From positions 2,301,001-2,365,000 of the forward strand of contig NC_015573.1 of the NCBI RefSeq assembly GCF_000214705.1: DNA of 64,000 bases, read 5' to 3'. Within the stretch, counting starts at the first letter, position 1, and the number at the start of each line of letters is the position of its first letter. Under the pieces are notes generated by a model that saw only the letters and a list, made by a program, of their open reading frames with translations, had not been told where the DNA came from and searched no databases. This DNA comes from Desulfofundulus kuznetsovii DSM 6115. Its GTDB lineage: Bacteria > Bacillota > Desulfotomaculia > Desulfotomaculales > Desulfovirgulaceae. Of this stretch, positions 52,639-62,206 are shown one piece after another. Position numbers and translations under genes: made by a program.

Positions 52639-53424
52639 GTGATCATGACCGATAATAACAACTGGAAAAAGGTTGCTTTTCGGAACTCCCGTGGTTTAAC
52701 CCTGGCCGGGCTGCTGTACGGCACGCCGGAGGAAACAGGTGATATTGTCATTCACTGCCACGGCTTCACGGGCAGCAAGGAAGGAGGTGGACGGGCCCTG
52801 GAACTGGGTGCCGAACTGGGCCGGCGCGGCTGGTCCACCCTGGTCTTTGATTTTGCGGGCAATGGTGAAAGCGAGGGAGACTTCGCGAACATTACCCTCT
52901 CAGGACAGATCGACGACCTTACCTGCGCCGTAGACTGGGTGCTCAAACAGGGGTACAAGCGGGTGGTCACCGTGGGGCGCAGTTTCGGCGGTTCCACGGT
53001 CATCTGCCAGGGAACCCGGGATCCCCGGGTAGCCGGGGTGTGCACCTGGGCTGCACCGGCCAGATTACTGGATCTTTTTGCCTCATTTACCGACGAGCCC
53101 ATTGACGGCCCGGAAGAAATGGTAGCCATGGCGGGAGAAGGCGGCATCATTTACTTGAAAAAGGCTTTTTTCCAGGACCTGAAGCTCTATGATGTTCCAG
53201 GAGATGCGGCGCGCCTGGCCCCCCGACCCCTTTTAATCATCCACGGCACCAGAGACGGCGTCGTTCCGCCGGAGGATGCCCGCCTCATCTTTGAAGCAGC
53301 CGGCGAACCCCGGGAACTGGTCTGGATTGAGGAAGGGGATCACCAGTTCGCCAAACATTATGATCAGGTCTGGGAAACCCTGTTTGACTGGCTGGACAGG
53401 CACTTTAAAAGGTCAGCCTCCTAA
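52639..53424 (+). CDS. Alpha/beta hydrolase
   Basis: A 261-aa serine hydrolase. The oxyanion/HG region is IVIHCHGFTGSKEG, the nucleophile Ser lies in VTVGRSFGGSTV (near residue 115), the Asp in LIIHGTRDGVVPPEDA and the His in IEEGDHQFAKHYD. This pattern is typical of prolyl oligopeptidase-like esterases. It starts at GTG 52639 or ATG 52645 and lies 23 bases after the synthetase. It may cleave an ester or thioester in the same pathway. Confidence 0.9.
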   Translation: MIMTDNNNWKKVAFRNSRGLTLAGLLYGTPEETGDIVIHCHGFTGSKEGGGRALELGAELGRRGWSTLVFDFAGNGESEGDFANITLSGQIDDLTCAVDWVLKQGYKRVVTVGRSFGGSTVICQGTRDPRVAGVCTWAAPARLLDLFASFTDEPIDGPEEMVAMAGEGGIIYLKKAFFQDLKLYDVPGDAARLAPRPLLIIHGTRDGVVPPEDARLIFEAAGEPRELVWIEEGDHQFAKHYDQVWETLFDWLDRHFKRSAS

Positions 53425-53441
53425 AGCGAGGAGTGTAAAAA

Positions 53442-55589
53442 TTGTTGGGAAAGAAAGTGCTTAAAGGAAAGAAAAACCCTCCCCCGGCCCGGGACAGCAG
53501 GGATGCAAGCCCCGCCTACCGGGCCGCCGTGGATACGGGGGGCACATTTACCGATATCTGCCTGTTGCGGGAGGACACCGGAGAAATATTTATCTCCAAG
53601 GTACCTTCAACCCCCTCTGATCCGGCCCGGGCCGTACTGGACGGCCTGGCCAGGGCAACAGCCGCAGCCGGTTTGGAACCTGCCGGATTGAGAATGCTCC
53701 TGCACGGCACCACCGTGGCCACCAACGCCCTCCTGGAAGGTAAGGGCGCACCGGTTGCCCTCCTGGTTACCCGGGGCTTTAAGGACATCTTGCTCATCGG
53801 GAGGCAAAACCGGCCGGCCCTTTACGATTTCTGGACAGTAAAACCCCGCCCCCTTGTTCCCCGCCGCCTCACCTTCGAGGTAACGGAACGGATCATGGCG
53901 GACGGCCAGGTATACATTCCCCTGGATGAAGGGGAAGTGCAGGCTATAGTGGAAGAAATCCGCCGGGCCGGGGTAACTTCCATTGCCGTGAGCTTTCTGC
54001 ACTCCTACGCCAACCCCCGGCACGAACAGAAGGCACGGGATATCATCGCCCGGCTTTACCCCGGCGCCCGGGTGACCCTTTCTTCCGATATCCTGCCCGA
54101 ATTCCGGGAATACGAACGCACCAGTACCACCGTCATCAACGCCCTGGTTCAGCCCCGGATAGCCGCTTATATAGCCCGCCTGAAGGAAGGTTTAAAGGGC
54201 CTCACCAGCCCGGGGGTGCAAAGCAAACGGCCACCCGGTTTGTTCATCATGCAGTCCAGCGGGGGCATGCTGACGGCGGAGCAGGCCATGCGGGAAAGCG
54301 CCCGCACCGTTCTTTCCGGACCCGCCGGCGGGGTTTTAGCCGGGTTGTTCCTGGCCCGCCAGACCGGCCGCCCCAATGTAATTACCGCCGATATGGGCGG
54401 CACCAGCATGGATATCTGCCTGATTAAGGGAGAGCAGCTGCGCCATACCACGGAGGGTGCCATTGGCGGTTACCCGCTGAGCCTCCCCATGCTGGATATC
54501 CACACCATCGGGGCGGGTGGAGGCAGCATTGGCTGGGTGGACGGAGGCGGAGCCCTGCGGGTGGGGCCCGCCAGCGCCGGGGCCGCTCCCGGCCCGGCCT
54601 GCTACGGCCTGGGGGGAACCGAGCCTACGGTTACTGACGCCAACCTGGTGCTGGGACGTATCAGCCCCACCCGGAGTTTAAATCCCGCCTTTACTTTACA
54701 ACCCCGGCTGGCCCGGCAATACCTGGAGGAAAAGATTGCCCGCCCCTTGAAACTTACTGTTGAAGAAGCCGCGGCAGGTATGATCCGGGTAGTAAATGCC
54801 GCCATGGCCCGGGCCATGCGGGTTGTTTCCGTCCAGCGGGGCCATGACCCCCGGGATTTCACCCTGGTGGCCTTCGGCGGGGCCGGGCCTCTGCACGCCG
54901 TGGAACTGGCCCGGGAGCTGAACATTCCCTATGTGCTCATCCCCCGCTACCCCGGAGTCACCTCCGCCCTGGGTATGCTCCATGCCGACGTGCGCCGCGA
55001 TTACGTACGCACGGCGCTGTTGCCTTTAAACGACACGGAGCCGGACCAACTGGCGGACCTTTACACACCTCTCGAAGAAAAAGGCCGGCGTGAGCTGGAA
55101 GAGGAGGGATTTTCCCCCGCGGAGATCATTATCACCCGCCAGGCCGATTTGCGCTACAGGGGCCAGTCCTATACCCTGACCCTGCCGGTGCCGGCCGGTC
55201 AACTGGCTGCGGAGGATCTGGCCATTTTACGGCGCAGCTTTCACCTGCTTCACCGGCAGGAATACGGGTTCTGCCGCGAGGAAGCCCCTTTAGAAGTGGT
55301 CAACCTGCGGCTGGTAGCCCTGGGCAGCCTGCCCCGCCCTCACATATCCACCCCCGGAAAAAAGAAGGGTTCAAGGGCGGCGCCTGAACCGCTGGAAGAG
55401 CGGCCGGTGTATTTTGGCGACCGTTTCTTACCCACACTGGTTTATCACCGCAACGACCTGGAACCGGACATGAGCCTGAAGGGACCGGCGGTAATTGAGC
55501 AATCCGACACCACCACCCTGGTATGGCCCGGAACATCCGTACGGGTAGACCAGTGGGGCAATCTCATCATCCATGTGGGGGGAAGATAG
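53442..55589 (+). CDS. hyuA: Hydantoinase/oxoprolinase HyuA-type subunit
   Basis: A 715-aa protein of the HyuA/N-methylhydantoinase A family. The N-terminal ATPase fold shows AAVDTGGTFTDICLLRED and LLHGTTVATNALLEGKGAPV. The second half has VITADMGGTSMDICLIKGE, IGAGGGSIGWVDGGGALRVG and AFGGAGPLHAVELARELNI. It hydrolyses cyclic amides using ATP together with HyuB. It starts at TTG 53442, 17 bases after the hydrolase gene. The exact substrate (hydantoin, 5-oxoproline or a relative such as a ketone carboxylase substrate) cannot be told from sequence. Confidence 0.92.
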   Translation: MLGKKVLKGKKNPPPARDSRDASPAYRAAVDTGGTFTDICLLREDTGEIFISKVPSTPSDPARAVLDGLARATAAAGLEPAGLRMLLHGTTVATNALLEGKGAPVALLVTRGFKDILLIGRQNRPALYDFWTVKPRPLVPRRLTFEVTERIMADGQVYIPLDEGEVQAIVEEIRRAGVTSIAVSFLHSYANPRHEQKARDIIARLYPGARVTLSSDILPEFREYERTSTTVINALVQPRIAAYIARLKEGLKGLTSPGVQSKRPPGLFIMQSSGGMLTAEQAMRESARTVLSGPAGGVLAGLFLARQTGRPNVITADMGGTSMDICLIKGEQLRHTTEGAIGGYPLSLPMLDIHTIGAGGGSIGWVDGGGALRVGPASAGAAPGPACYGLGGTEPTVTDANLVLGRISPTRSLNPAFTLQPRLARQYLEEKIARPLKLTVEEAAAGMIRVVNAAMARAMRVVSVQRGHDPRDFTLVAFGGAGPLHAVELARELNIPYVLIPRYPGVTSALGMLHADVRRDYVRTALLPLNDTEPDQLADLYTPLEEKGRRELEEEGFSPAEIIITRQADLRYRGQSYTLTLPVPAGQLAAEDLAILRRSFHLLHRQEYGFCREEAPLEVVNLRLVALGSLPRPHISTPGKKKGSRAAPEPLEERPVYFGDRFLPTLVYHRNDLEPDMSLKGPAVIEQSDTTTLVWPGTSVRVDQWGNLIIHVGGR

Positions 55590-57401
55590 ATGTCCCAATT
55601 AGATATTGACCCCATACAACTGGAAGTAACCCGCCACGCCCTGCAATCGGTAGCCGAGGAAATGGGCGCCACCCTTACCAGGACGGCCCTGTCCCCCAAT
55701 ATCAAAGACCGCCGCGACTGCTCCACCGCCATCTATACCGCCGACGGCCGGCTGGTGGCCCAGGCGGAACACATTCCCCTGCACCTGGGCCTCATGCCCG
55801 CAGTGGTGCAGGCGGTATTGCGGGAATACCCCCTGGCAAAACTTGAGGAGGGCGATGCAGTTATCATCAACGATCCTTACATCAGCGGCTCCCACCTGCC
55901 AGACATCTGCGTGATCAGTCCGGTCTTTTACCGGAACAGGCCCCTGGCCCTGGTGGCCAATCTCGCCCACCATGTGGATGTAGGAGGTGCAGTTCCGGGC
56001 AGCATGTCCACTACAGCCACGGAAATTTTCCAGGAGGGTATCCGTATCCCACCGGTTAAAATCCGCAGGCGGGGCAAGGTCAACCAGGAGCTTTTAAAAC
56101 TGGTTTCCCACAACCTGCGGACCGCCAGGGAGTTTCATGGCGATATCCAGGCCCAGCTCACGGCCAACGACCGGGGGATAAAAAGGCTTATGGAACTGGC
56201 GGAGCGCTACGGAGCAAATGCCTTGAAGGAGCATATGGAACAAATCATCAGCTACACCCACCGGCGGCTGCTCGCTGCCTTAGAAATAATACCTCCGGGT
56301 ACCTACGAGTTTGAAGACTTCCTGGAAGGTGACGGTCTGGAACAAAATCCCATCAATGTCCGGGTAGCCATTACCCGGCACAACAAGGGGCTTACGGTAG
56401 ACTTCAGCGGCACCCACCCCCAGGTAAGGGGACCGGTCAATGCCACCAGAGGGGTAACCCTAGCCTGTGTGTACTATGTAATAAAAGCAGTGGTGGACCC
56501 CGATTTGCCTTCCAGTGACGGCCTCAACCGGGCTGTGGAGGTAGTTACACCCGAAGGCAGTCTGGTAAATCCCGTCTTCCCCGCCCCGGTAGCCCACGCC
56601 AACATTAATACTGCCCAGCGCATTGCCGACGTGCTCCTGGGTGCCCTGGCCCGGGCGGTGCCGGAGCGGGTAACGGCAGCGGGAACGGGAAGCATGAGCA
56701 ATTTCACCGTGGGCGGCGTCGACCCCGCCACCGGCACCTACTATTCCTACGTGGAAACATACGGCGGCGGCCAGGGAGCAAAACACAACCAGGACGGGAT
56801 GGACGGAGTACACGTGCATATGACCAACACCCGCAACACACCGGTGGAAGTAATCGAGCAGTCCTACCCGCTCAGGGTGGAGCGTTACGCCCTGGTTCCC
56901 GATTCGGGCGGGGCCGGAAAGCACCGGGGCGGTCTGGGCATGATGCGGGAAATCACGGTCTTAAGGGGAGAAGCCACAGTAGCGGTAAGCACTGAACGGG
57001 CCGAATTGCCGCCCTGGGGCCTGGCGGGTGGTTTGCCGGGACAGCAGGCTATGGTCAGGGTGGCTTGGCCGGCAAATACAACCTTTGCAAATTCAGGTTT
57101 CAACGGGGGCCCTACCGGACGGCTGCCAGCGGCAGCAACAGTGGAAACAGAAATGAACGGAGGAAAATTAACCTGCCGGGTACCGGCGGGAACCACCATC
57201 AGGCTGCAAACCGCCGGCGGGGGTGGTTACGGTAACCCCCTGGAACGGGATCCGGAGCTGGTACGGCAGGATGTGCTGGAGGGTCTGGTCAGCCGGCGGG
57301 CGGCAAAAGAAGTGTATGGAGTAATATTCACCGCGGAGCTGGAGATAGACCATGAGGCCACCGCCCGGCAGCGGGAAGAATTGCGCCGCAAGGGGCAATG
57401 A
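55590..57401 (+). CDS. hyuB: Hydantoinase/oxoprolinase HyuB-type subunit
   Basis: A 603-aa HyuB family protein. It starts MSQLDIDPIQLEVTRHALQS and shows SPNIKDRRDCSTAIYTADGR, GDAVIINDPYISGSHLPDIC, VNATRGVTLACVYYV and DSGGAGKHRGGLGMMREITV. It is the partner of HyuA; the ATG follows the HyuA stop with no gap. The C-terminal TAGGGGYGNPLERDPELVRQ is also typical. Last gene of the catabolic operon. Confidence 0.93.
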   Translation: MSQLDIDPIQLEVTRHALQSVAEEMGATLTRTALSPNIKDRRDCSTAIYTADGRLVAQAEHIPLHLGLMPAVVQAVLREYPLAKLEEGDAVIINDPYISGSHLPDICVISPVFYRNRPLALVANLAHHVDVGGAVPGSMSTTATEIFQEGIRIPPVKIRRRGKVNQELLKLVSHNLRTAREFHGDIQAQLTANDRGIKRLMELAERYGANALKEHMEQIISYTHRRLLAALEIIPPGTYEFEDFLEGDGLEQNPINVRVAITRHNKGLTVDFSGTHPQVRGPVNATRGVTLACVYYVIKAVVDPDLPSSDGLNRAVEVVTPEGSLVNPVFPAPVAHANINTAQRIADVLLGALARAVPERVTAAGTGSMSNFTVGGVDPATGTYYSYVETYGGGQGAKHNQDGMDGVHVHMTNTRNTPVEVIEQSYPLRVERYALVPDSGGAGKHRGGLGMMREITVLRGEATVAVSTERAELPPWGLAGGLPGQQAMVRVAWPANTTFANSGFNGGPTGRLPAAATVETEMNGGKLTCRVPAGTTIRLQTAGGGGYGNPLERDPELVRQDVLEGLVSRRAAKEVYGVIFTAELEIDHEATARQREELRRKGQ

Positions 57402-57451
57402 AAACGTGAAAGTTTGCATGATTTGCCGGGCTATTTTGGACTGCCCCCCTA

Positions 57452-57480
57452 TGGACAGCAAAGACCCGTTATGATATAAT
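57452..57480 (+). promoter_or_regulatory. Promoter of the zinc-ribbon gene
   Basis: TGGACA at 57452-57457, a 17-base spacer and TATAAT at 57475-57480. Transcription would start near 57487 and include the SD-sequestering hairpin. Confidence 0.75.
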
Positions 57481-57512
57481 CTTACAAAATCAAACTGGTT
57501 GGTGGTTACCGG

Positions 57513-57598
57513 CAAATACTCTTCTCCTGGATTAGGGAGCGGGTAGTTTGTGTTTGGGCCCCTGAACCAGTAAGTCCCTGAAAGGAGAGGAGTATTTG
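57513..57598 (+). promoter_or_regulatory. Long hairpin that buries the ribosome site of the zinc-ribbon gene
   Basis: CAAATACTCTTCTCCT (57513-57528) pairs along 16 positions with AGGAGAGGAGTATTTG (57583-57598), with one G-U pair. A further helix inside (TTAGGGA with TCCCTGAA) extends the stem. The helix covers the whole ribosome site and the first base of the GTG start. This predicts regulated translation, for example by an RNA switch, a thermometer or processing. Confidence 0.7.
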
Positions 57599-57900
57599 TG
57601 TCTTACGAGGACAAAGTGCTTACCTGCCGCGACTGCGGCGCCGATTTCATCTTCACCGCCGGAGAACAGGCCTTTTACGCCGAGAAAGGCCTGATGAACG
57701 AACCCACCCGCTGCCGGGACTGCCGCCGCCGGCGCAAACAGCGCAACAGCGGTAACGCCGGGGGAATGGAACGGCAGATGTACGATACCTTCTGCTCTAC
57801 CTGCGGTGCACCCACCCAGGTGCCCTTTAAACCTACCGGCCGCAAGCCGGTTTACTGCCGGGAGTGCATGGCGGCAAACCGGCGGGCAAGCTTCCGCTAG
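57598..57900 (+). CDS. Zinc-ribbon protein
   Basis: A 100-aa protein with two zinc-binding parts. The first has LTCRDCGADFIFTAGEQAFY and TRCRDCRRRRKQR, the zf-trcl type of ribbon. The second has DTFCSTCGAPTQVPFKPTGR and VYCRECMAANR. It is rich in Arg and probably binds nucleic acid or ribosomes; the precise function is unknown. It starts with GTG behind GGAGAGG. It has its own promoter, a structured leader and a terminator, so it is a single-gene unit. Confidence 0.9.
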   Translation: MSYEDKVLTCRDCGADFIFTAGEQAFYAEKGLMNEPTRCRDCRRRRKQRNSGNAGGMERQMYDTFCSTCGAPTQVPFKPTGRKPVYCRECMAANRRASFR

Positions 57901-57918
57901 TTTTCCACCGCAGTCATT

Positions 57919-57950
57919 ACCCTACCTTATACAGGTAGGGTTTATTTTTT
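57919..57950 (+). terminator. Intrinsic terminator after the zinc-ribbon gene
   Basis: ACCCTACCT and AGGTAGGGT form a perfect nine-base-pair stem with a five-base loop, followed by TTATTTTTT. Confidence 0.93.
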
Positions 57951-58081
57951 GGGGTGCCCGGTTGCCGGCTGCTAACCAGCGGACCAACCGGAGCGGAACA
58001 AACCAGTCCGTGAATGGAAGCGCGGCACTGGTGCTTCAGGGAAACTAAGGGTATAATGATGGGAGAAGGAAGGTGATTTCA

Positions 58082-58885
58082 GTGATTGATCCCGTAGCCA
58101 TCCATATCGGCCCGTTGCAGATACGCTGGTACGGCATCATTATGGCCACGGCATTTTTAACCGGCATTTTTTTAGCCTTGCGCCGGGCGGAGCAAAACCG
58201 GATGGACTCCAATCACATCTTGAATATGGTAACATTGATTATCCCGGCGGCCATCATTGGTGCCCGTATATATTACGTTATTTTTGAATGGTCCAGCTAC
58301 CAGCACAACCCCTGGGAAGCCCTGGCCATCTGGCACGGCGGGCTCGCCATTCACGGCGGTCTGCTCGGGGGCACCCTGGCGGGGGTGTGGTATGCCCGCC
58401 GGCATAAACTGTCCGTCCCACTGCTGGCCGACATTTTGGCCCCCAGCGTCATCCTGGGCCAGGCCATCGGCCGCTGGGGCAACTTCATCAACCAGGAAGC
58501 CCACGGCGGTCCCGTATCCCCGGAGTTTATGGCCTACTTCCCGGACTTTATTCGCCGGCAAATGTTTATCGAAGGCCAGTATTACCACCCCACCTTTTTG
58601 TATGAATCGCTATGGAATCTGGCGGTATTTGCCTTCCTGATGTGGTACTGGCCCAGGAAACGCTTCACCGGAGAGGTAGCCCTTTTATACTTAGGCCTGT
58701 ACTCGGTAGGACGCTTCTTTATCGAAGGTTTGCGTACCGACAGCCTGATGCTGGGACCCATCCGGGTAGCCCAGCTGGTCAGCCTCCTCCTGATCGGGCT
58801 GGCTGTGACGGGAATATGGTACGGGCGGGCGAAAACTAAGACCAATATACCCCGAAGCTCCAAACAAGACACCCGTTCTAAGTAA
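58082..58885 (+). CDS. lgt: Prolipoprotein diacylglyceryl transferase
   Basis: A 267-aa integral membrane enzyme that attaches diacylglycerol to lipobox cysteines. It shows IRWYGIIMATAFLTGIFLAL, HGGLAIHGGLLGG, the signature ILGQAIGRWGNFINQEAHGG, YYHPTFLYESLWNL and GRFFIEGLRTDSLMLGPIRV. GGAAGG sits eight bases before GTG 58082; an in-frame GTG at 58073 overlaps that site. A TATAAT-like block lies at 58052. The GerMN lipoprotein at 62207 is a likely client. Confidence 0.95.
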   Translation: MIDPVAIHIGPLQIRWYGIIMATAFLTGIFLALRRAEQNRMDSNHILNMVTLIIPAAIIGARIYYVIFEWSSYQHNPWEALAIWHGGLAIHGGLLGGTLAGVWYARRHKLSVPLLADILAPSVILGQAIGRWGNFINQEAHGGPVSPEFMAYFPDFIRRQMFIEGQYYHPTFLYESLWNLAVFAFLMWYWPRKRFTGEVALLYLGLYSVGRFFIEGLRTDSLMLGPIRVAQLVSLLLIGLAVTGIWYGRAKTKTNIPRSSKQDTRSK

Positions 58886-59006
58886 GGAAATAAAGGCGGG
58901 CGCCACCTTTTAAAAGATTTTTAACAAAAAATTAACCCGTTCCACATTTCACCTTTAACAATGGCGCTATATACTGGCCGTAAGACTACATCCGGAGGGT
59001 GAATTT

Positions 59007-59294
59007 ATGACGCAAGATATCACCATTGAGGAGGCTGCCAAAACTTTGCGAAATACCGGTTTGAAGGTTTCCCGCATCAGCGGCACAGGCCAGTTGCGCA
59101 CGGAATTCCCCAGAGGTTATTACGTATCCATAGGCGAACATGTAGCCCGGGAACTGGCAGCACACATTAAAAGGAACCCCCAGATTGATCCCGACCGCAT
59201 CAGCGAATATTTCCGGGCACGTATTTTTTACGGACCAGCTGTGGCTAACTCCCTGCTGCAGTCTGGCAGCACAAAAGTTTGCCAACCGGCCTAA
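59007..59294 (+). CDS. Small protein of unknown function
   Basis: A 95-aa soluble protein (MTQDITIEEAAKTLRNTGLK, then LRTEFPRGYYVSIGEHVARE, then NPQIDPDRISEYFRARIFYG). GGAGGG nine bases before the ATG and a terminator after it support a real single gene. The start could form a short helix-turn-helix-like unit. No family is recognised. Confidence 0.7.
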   Translation: MTQDITIEEAAKTLRNTGLKVSRISGTGQLRTEFPRGYYVSIGEHVARELAAHIKRNPQIDPDRISEYFRARIFYGPAVANSLLQSGSTKVCQPA

Positions 59295-59324
59295 TCTTTA
59301 ATTTAACAACGAATTTTTTTTTAG

Positions 59325-59366
59325 ACGCAGCCCAGCCTGCCAGGCATTGCTGCGTTTTATTATTTT
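59325..59366 (+). terminator. Intrinsic terminator after the small gene at 59007
   Basis: ACGCAGC and GCTGCGT pair around a loop that itself holds CCTG/CAGG, followed by TTTATTATTTT. Confidence 0.8.
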
Positions 59367-59494
59367 AAGGCCCCTGGCCCTGCTTACCAAGGCAAACTTG
59401 CCTCTTTGTCCACTTTATGGTAAGCTCAAAATATGATGAGAATGGGCACCTTTTGTCACGCCCCGCTCGTTAAAACTTGCAAGGAGGGGAACTT

Positions 59495-61765
59495 GTGGCC
59501 AAACCCTGGTTGGAGGAGCTTAAATTTGAGCTTTACGGACTGGCCATCATAACCCTGGCACTCTTAGGCATGGCCAGCTTGTTTACCCCGGCGGCAGGAA
59601 CGGTAGGGCACTTTCTTGCCCGGGGTTTGACGATCACTGCCGGAAGCGGCCGTTACCTGCTGCCCGTAGTTCTGTTTTGTTTCGGGATAAAAGTTATGCG
59701 CGAACGAAAGGTTAACGGGATAACCTCCCGCGCCTGGGGCCTGCTAATATTGCTGATCAGCACCCTCACCTTTTTGCACTTGTTTATTCCGCCGGACCAG
59801 TTCTTTCGCGCCGCCTGGCAAGGACAAGGCGGCGGGTTGGTGGGAGCCGCTTTCAGCTATTTACTGCATCTGTGCTTTGGCGCTGCCGGAAGCTATATCC
59901 TGCTGGCCTTTCTCAGTACAACTGGCCTTGTCTTGCTCACCGGCCATTCCCTGACCAGGCTTATGGGCATTATAGTTCAGGCCGTACGCAGCACGTTGCA
60001 GCGCCTGGGGAAGCGTTTGTCCGACTTTTTCTTTGAAGAGGTGGAAGAGGCGGACACCTGCAAACAAACCAGCTCCCCTGCCCTTCCCGAAAAAAAGGAC
60101 AACCTTCCCCTGCCGCAGCCAAATGCCCTGACCGGGGAGACGGAAACACAGGAACAAGGCACCAAAAACCGCCGGCAGCAAAAGGAACGGCGCAAGCAAA
60201 ACGCCCGGGAGCAGGACGGAGCGGAATTAATGGAGACGGAGGTAGCCCCTTGCGCCCTGGCCGACGGCCGCCCCTACCGCCTGCCTTCCACCGGTCTCCT
60301 GGCTAAACCCAAGCCCCGGGATAATTCCATTTTAGAGCGGGAGATTGCCGAGAAAAAACAAATTCTTGAAGAAACCCTGGCCAGTTTTAACATTCAAGCC
60401 CGGGTGACCCAGGTATCCGTAGGGCCGGCCATCACCCGGTATGAAATCCAGCCTCCGGCGGGCATTAAAGTCAGCCGCATTATGGGCCTGGCCGACGACA
60501 TAGCCCTGGCCATGGCAGCTCCCGGGGTACGCATTGAAGCGCCCATCCCGGGCAAGGCAGCGGTGGGCATCGAGGTGCCCAACCGGGAAATAGCCACCGT
60601 GCAACTGCGGGAATTGCTTGAAAGCAGGGAGTTCACGGAAAGCCCTTCCCGCCTTACCGTAGTTCTGGGCCGCGATATTGCTGGGGCACCCGTCATCGCA
60701 GACCTGGGTAAAATGCCCCACCTGCTGGTAGCCGGCGCGACGGGCTCGGGGAAAAGTGTGTGCATTAATACCTTAATTGCCAGCATTCTATTCAAGGCTA
60801 CTCCCGATGAGGTTAAATTTTTAATGATCGATCCCAAAATGGTGGAATTAACTACTTACAACGGTATTCCCCATCTGGTGTCTCCGGTGGTTACCGACGC
60901 CAAAAAAGCGGCCGGGGTCTTACGCTGGGCGGTAAAGGAGATGGAGCGGCGTTATGAGCTTTTTGCCCGCACGGGGGTAAGGGATATCAAACGTTACAAT
61001 GAGCTGTTCCGGACGGCCGGGAAAAACCCGGCAACAGATGCCGCCTCAACCCCGGACGAAGCTGCAGCGGCCACAACGGCACAGGCGGAAGGCCCCCTGC
61101 CCTTTGTGGTGATCATCATTGATGAACTGGCCGACCTGATGATGGTCGCCCCGGCCGACGTGGAGGATTCCATCTGCCGTCTGGCCCAAATGGCCCGTGC
61201 GGCGGGGCTCCACCTGGTCGTAGCCACCCAGCGCCCCTCGGTGGATGTGATCACCGGCTTAATCAAGGCCAATATTCCCTCCCGCATCTCCTTTGCCGTC
61301 TCCTCCCAGATGGATTCCCGGACCATCCTGGACATGGGGGGGGCAGAAAAACTGCTGGGCAAAGGAGACATGCTCTTCTTCCCGGTGGGGGCTCCAAAAC
61401 CCATGCGCGTGCAGGGAGCCTACCTGTCGGATCAGGAGGTGGAAAACCTCACTTCCTTCCTGAGGGAACAGGCTCAACCGGTATATGACCAGCGGGTAAT
61501 GGAAGAACCGCCGGTGGAGGAGGAAGAGGCCAGGATGGAGGATGAAGATGAACTGCTTCCCCAGGCAGTAAAAATACTTATTGAAAACGGCAATGCATCC
61601 ATTTCCATGCTGCAAAGAAGGCTGCATATTGGTTATGCCCGGGCCGCCCGGTTGATCGATATTATGGAGCAACGGGGCATCGTGGGCAAATTCGAGGGGA
61701 GCAAGCCCCGGGCCATTTTAATGACCATGGAACAATATCAACAAATGTTCGGACGCACTGGTTGA
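59495..61765 (+). CDS. ftsK: DNA translocase FtsK/SpoIIIE
   Basis: A 756-aa DNA translocase that moves chromosomes through the division or sporulation septum. Four N-terminal membrane segments lie in the first 165 residues. A charged linker follows (about 190-250, rich in Gln, Lys and Glu). The FtsK core has [20 protein letters not shown] (Walker A near 414), [40 protein letters not shown] and [22 protein letters not shown]-terminal gamma winged helix ends it ([20 protein letters not shown]). AAGGAGGGG sets GTG 59495 as the start. Confidence 0.95.
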   Translation: MAKPWLEELKFELYGLAIITLALLGMASLFTPAAGTVGHFLARGLTITAGSGRYLLPVVLFCFGIKVMRERKVNGITSRAWGLLILLISTLTFLHLFIPPDQFFRAAWQGQGGGLVGAAFSYLLHLCFGAAGSYILLAFLSTTGLVLLTGHSLTRLMGIIVQAVRSTLQRLGKRLSDFFFEEVEEADTCKQTSSPALPEKKDNLPLPQPNALTGETETQEQGTKNRRQQKERRKQNAREQDGAELMETEVAPCALADGRPYRLPSTGLLAKPKPRDNSILEREIAEKKQILEETLASFNIQARVTQVSVGPAITRYEIQPPAGIKVSRIMGLADDIALAMAAPGVRIEAPIPGKAAVGIEVPNREIATVQLRELLESREFTESPSRLTVVLGRDIAGAPVIADLGKMPHLLVAGATGSGKSVCINTLIASILFKATPDEVKFLMIDPKMVELTTYNGIPHLVSPVVTDAKKAAGVLRWAVKEMERRYELFARTGVRDIKRYNELFRTAGKNPATDAASTPDEAAAATTAQAEGPLPFVVIIIDELADLMMVAPADVEDSICRLAQMARAAGLHLVVATQRPSVDVITGLIKANIPSRISFAVSSQMDSRTILDMGGAEKLLGKGDMLFFPVGAPKPMRVQGAYLSDQEVENLTSFLREQAQPVYDQRVMEEPPVEEEEARMEDEDELLPQAVKILIENGNASISMLQRRLHIGYARAARLIDIMEQRGIVGKFEGSKPRAILMTMEQYQQMFGRTG

Positions 61766-61860
61766 CTTCTCATCCTGCCGGTGATACATTTTTAGTAACG
61801 GTGAAAACCGGGCACGGCAGAGGAAAAGGCGGGCGAAAAAAACATAGGGGGTAGGAAATT

Positions 61861-61998
61861 ATGGTTGATTGGACGGCATTTTATGCAGGTATGGCCATAG
61901 TTCTTGGTGTGGGCGTTTTGGCGGCTATATTTGCCGGGCCAATCAGTCGAGTAATGGAAAAGGTCGAAGAAAAAGCCAGTGGCCACCAAAGTCATTAA
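61861..61998 (+). CDS. Small single-pass membrane protein
   Basis: A 45-aa protein (MVDWTAFYAGMAIVLGVGVL, one membrane helix, then an acidic/basic tail RVMEKVEEKASGHQSH). GGGGGTAGG eight bases before the ATG supports it. It lies between ftsK and a germination lipoprotein. No family is recognised. Confidence 0.6.
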   Translation: MVDWTAFYAGMAIVLGVGVLAAIFAGPISRVMEKVEEKASGHQSH

Positions 61999-62206
61999 AC
62001 AGGGCAATTTTCTATAAAAGCATCAGGAAACGGCCGGTGGACCCCGTGGATGTTGGCGAGGGGGACTCCGGCTGTTTTATCATTTTTGATAGCCGGGCTA
62101 TAACTCTCCCGGTATGCGCAGCCAGGGAGGATTGCGGGTGACAAAGTATACGTTTCAATGGTATACTTAGATAAAGGCAGCAATGACAGGAAGTGGGGTA
62201 TGACAA

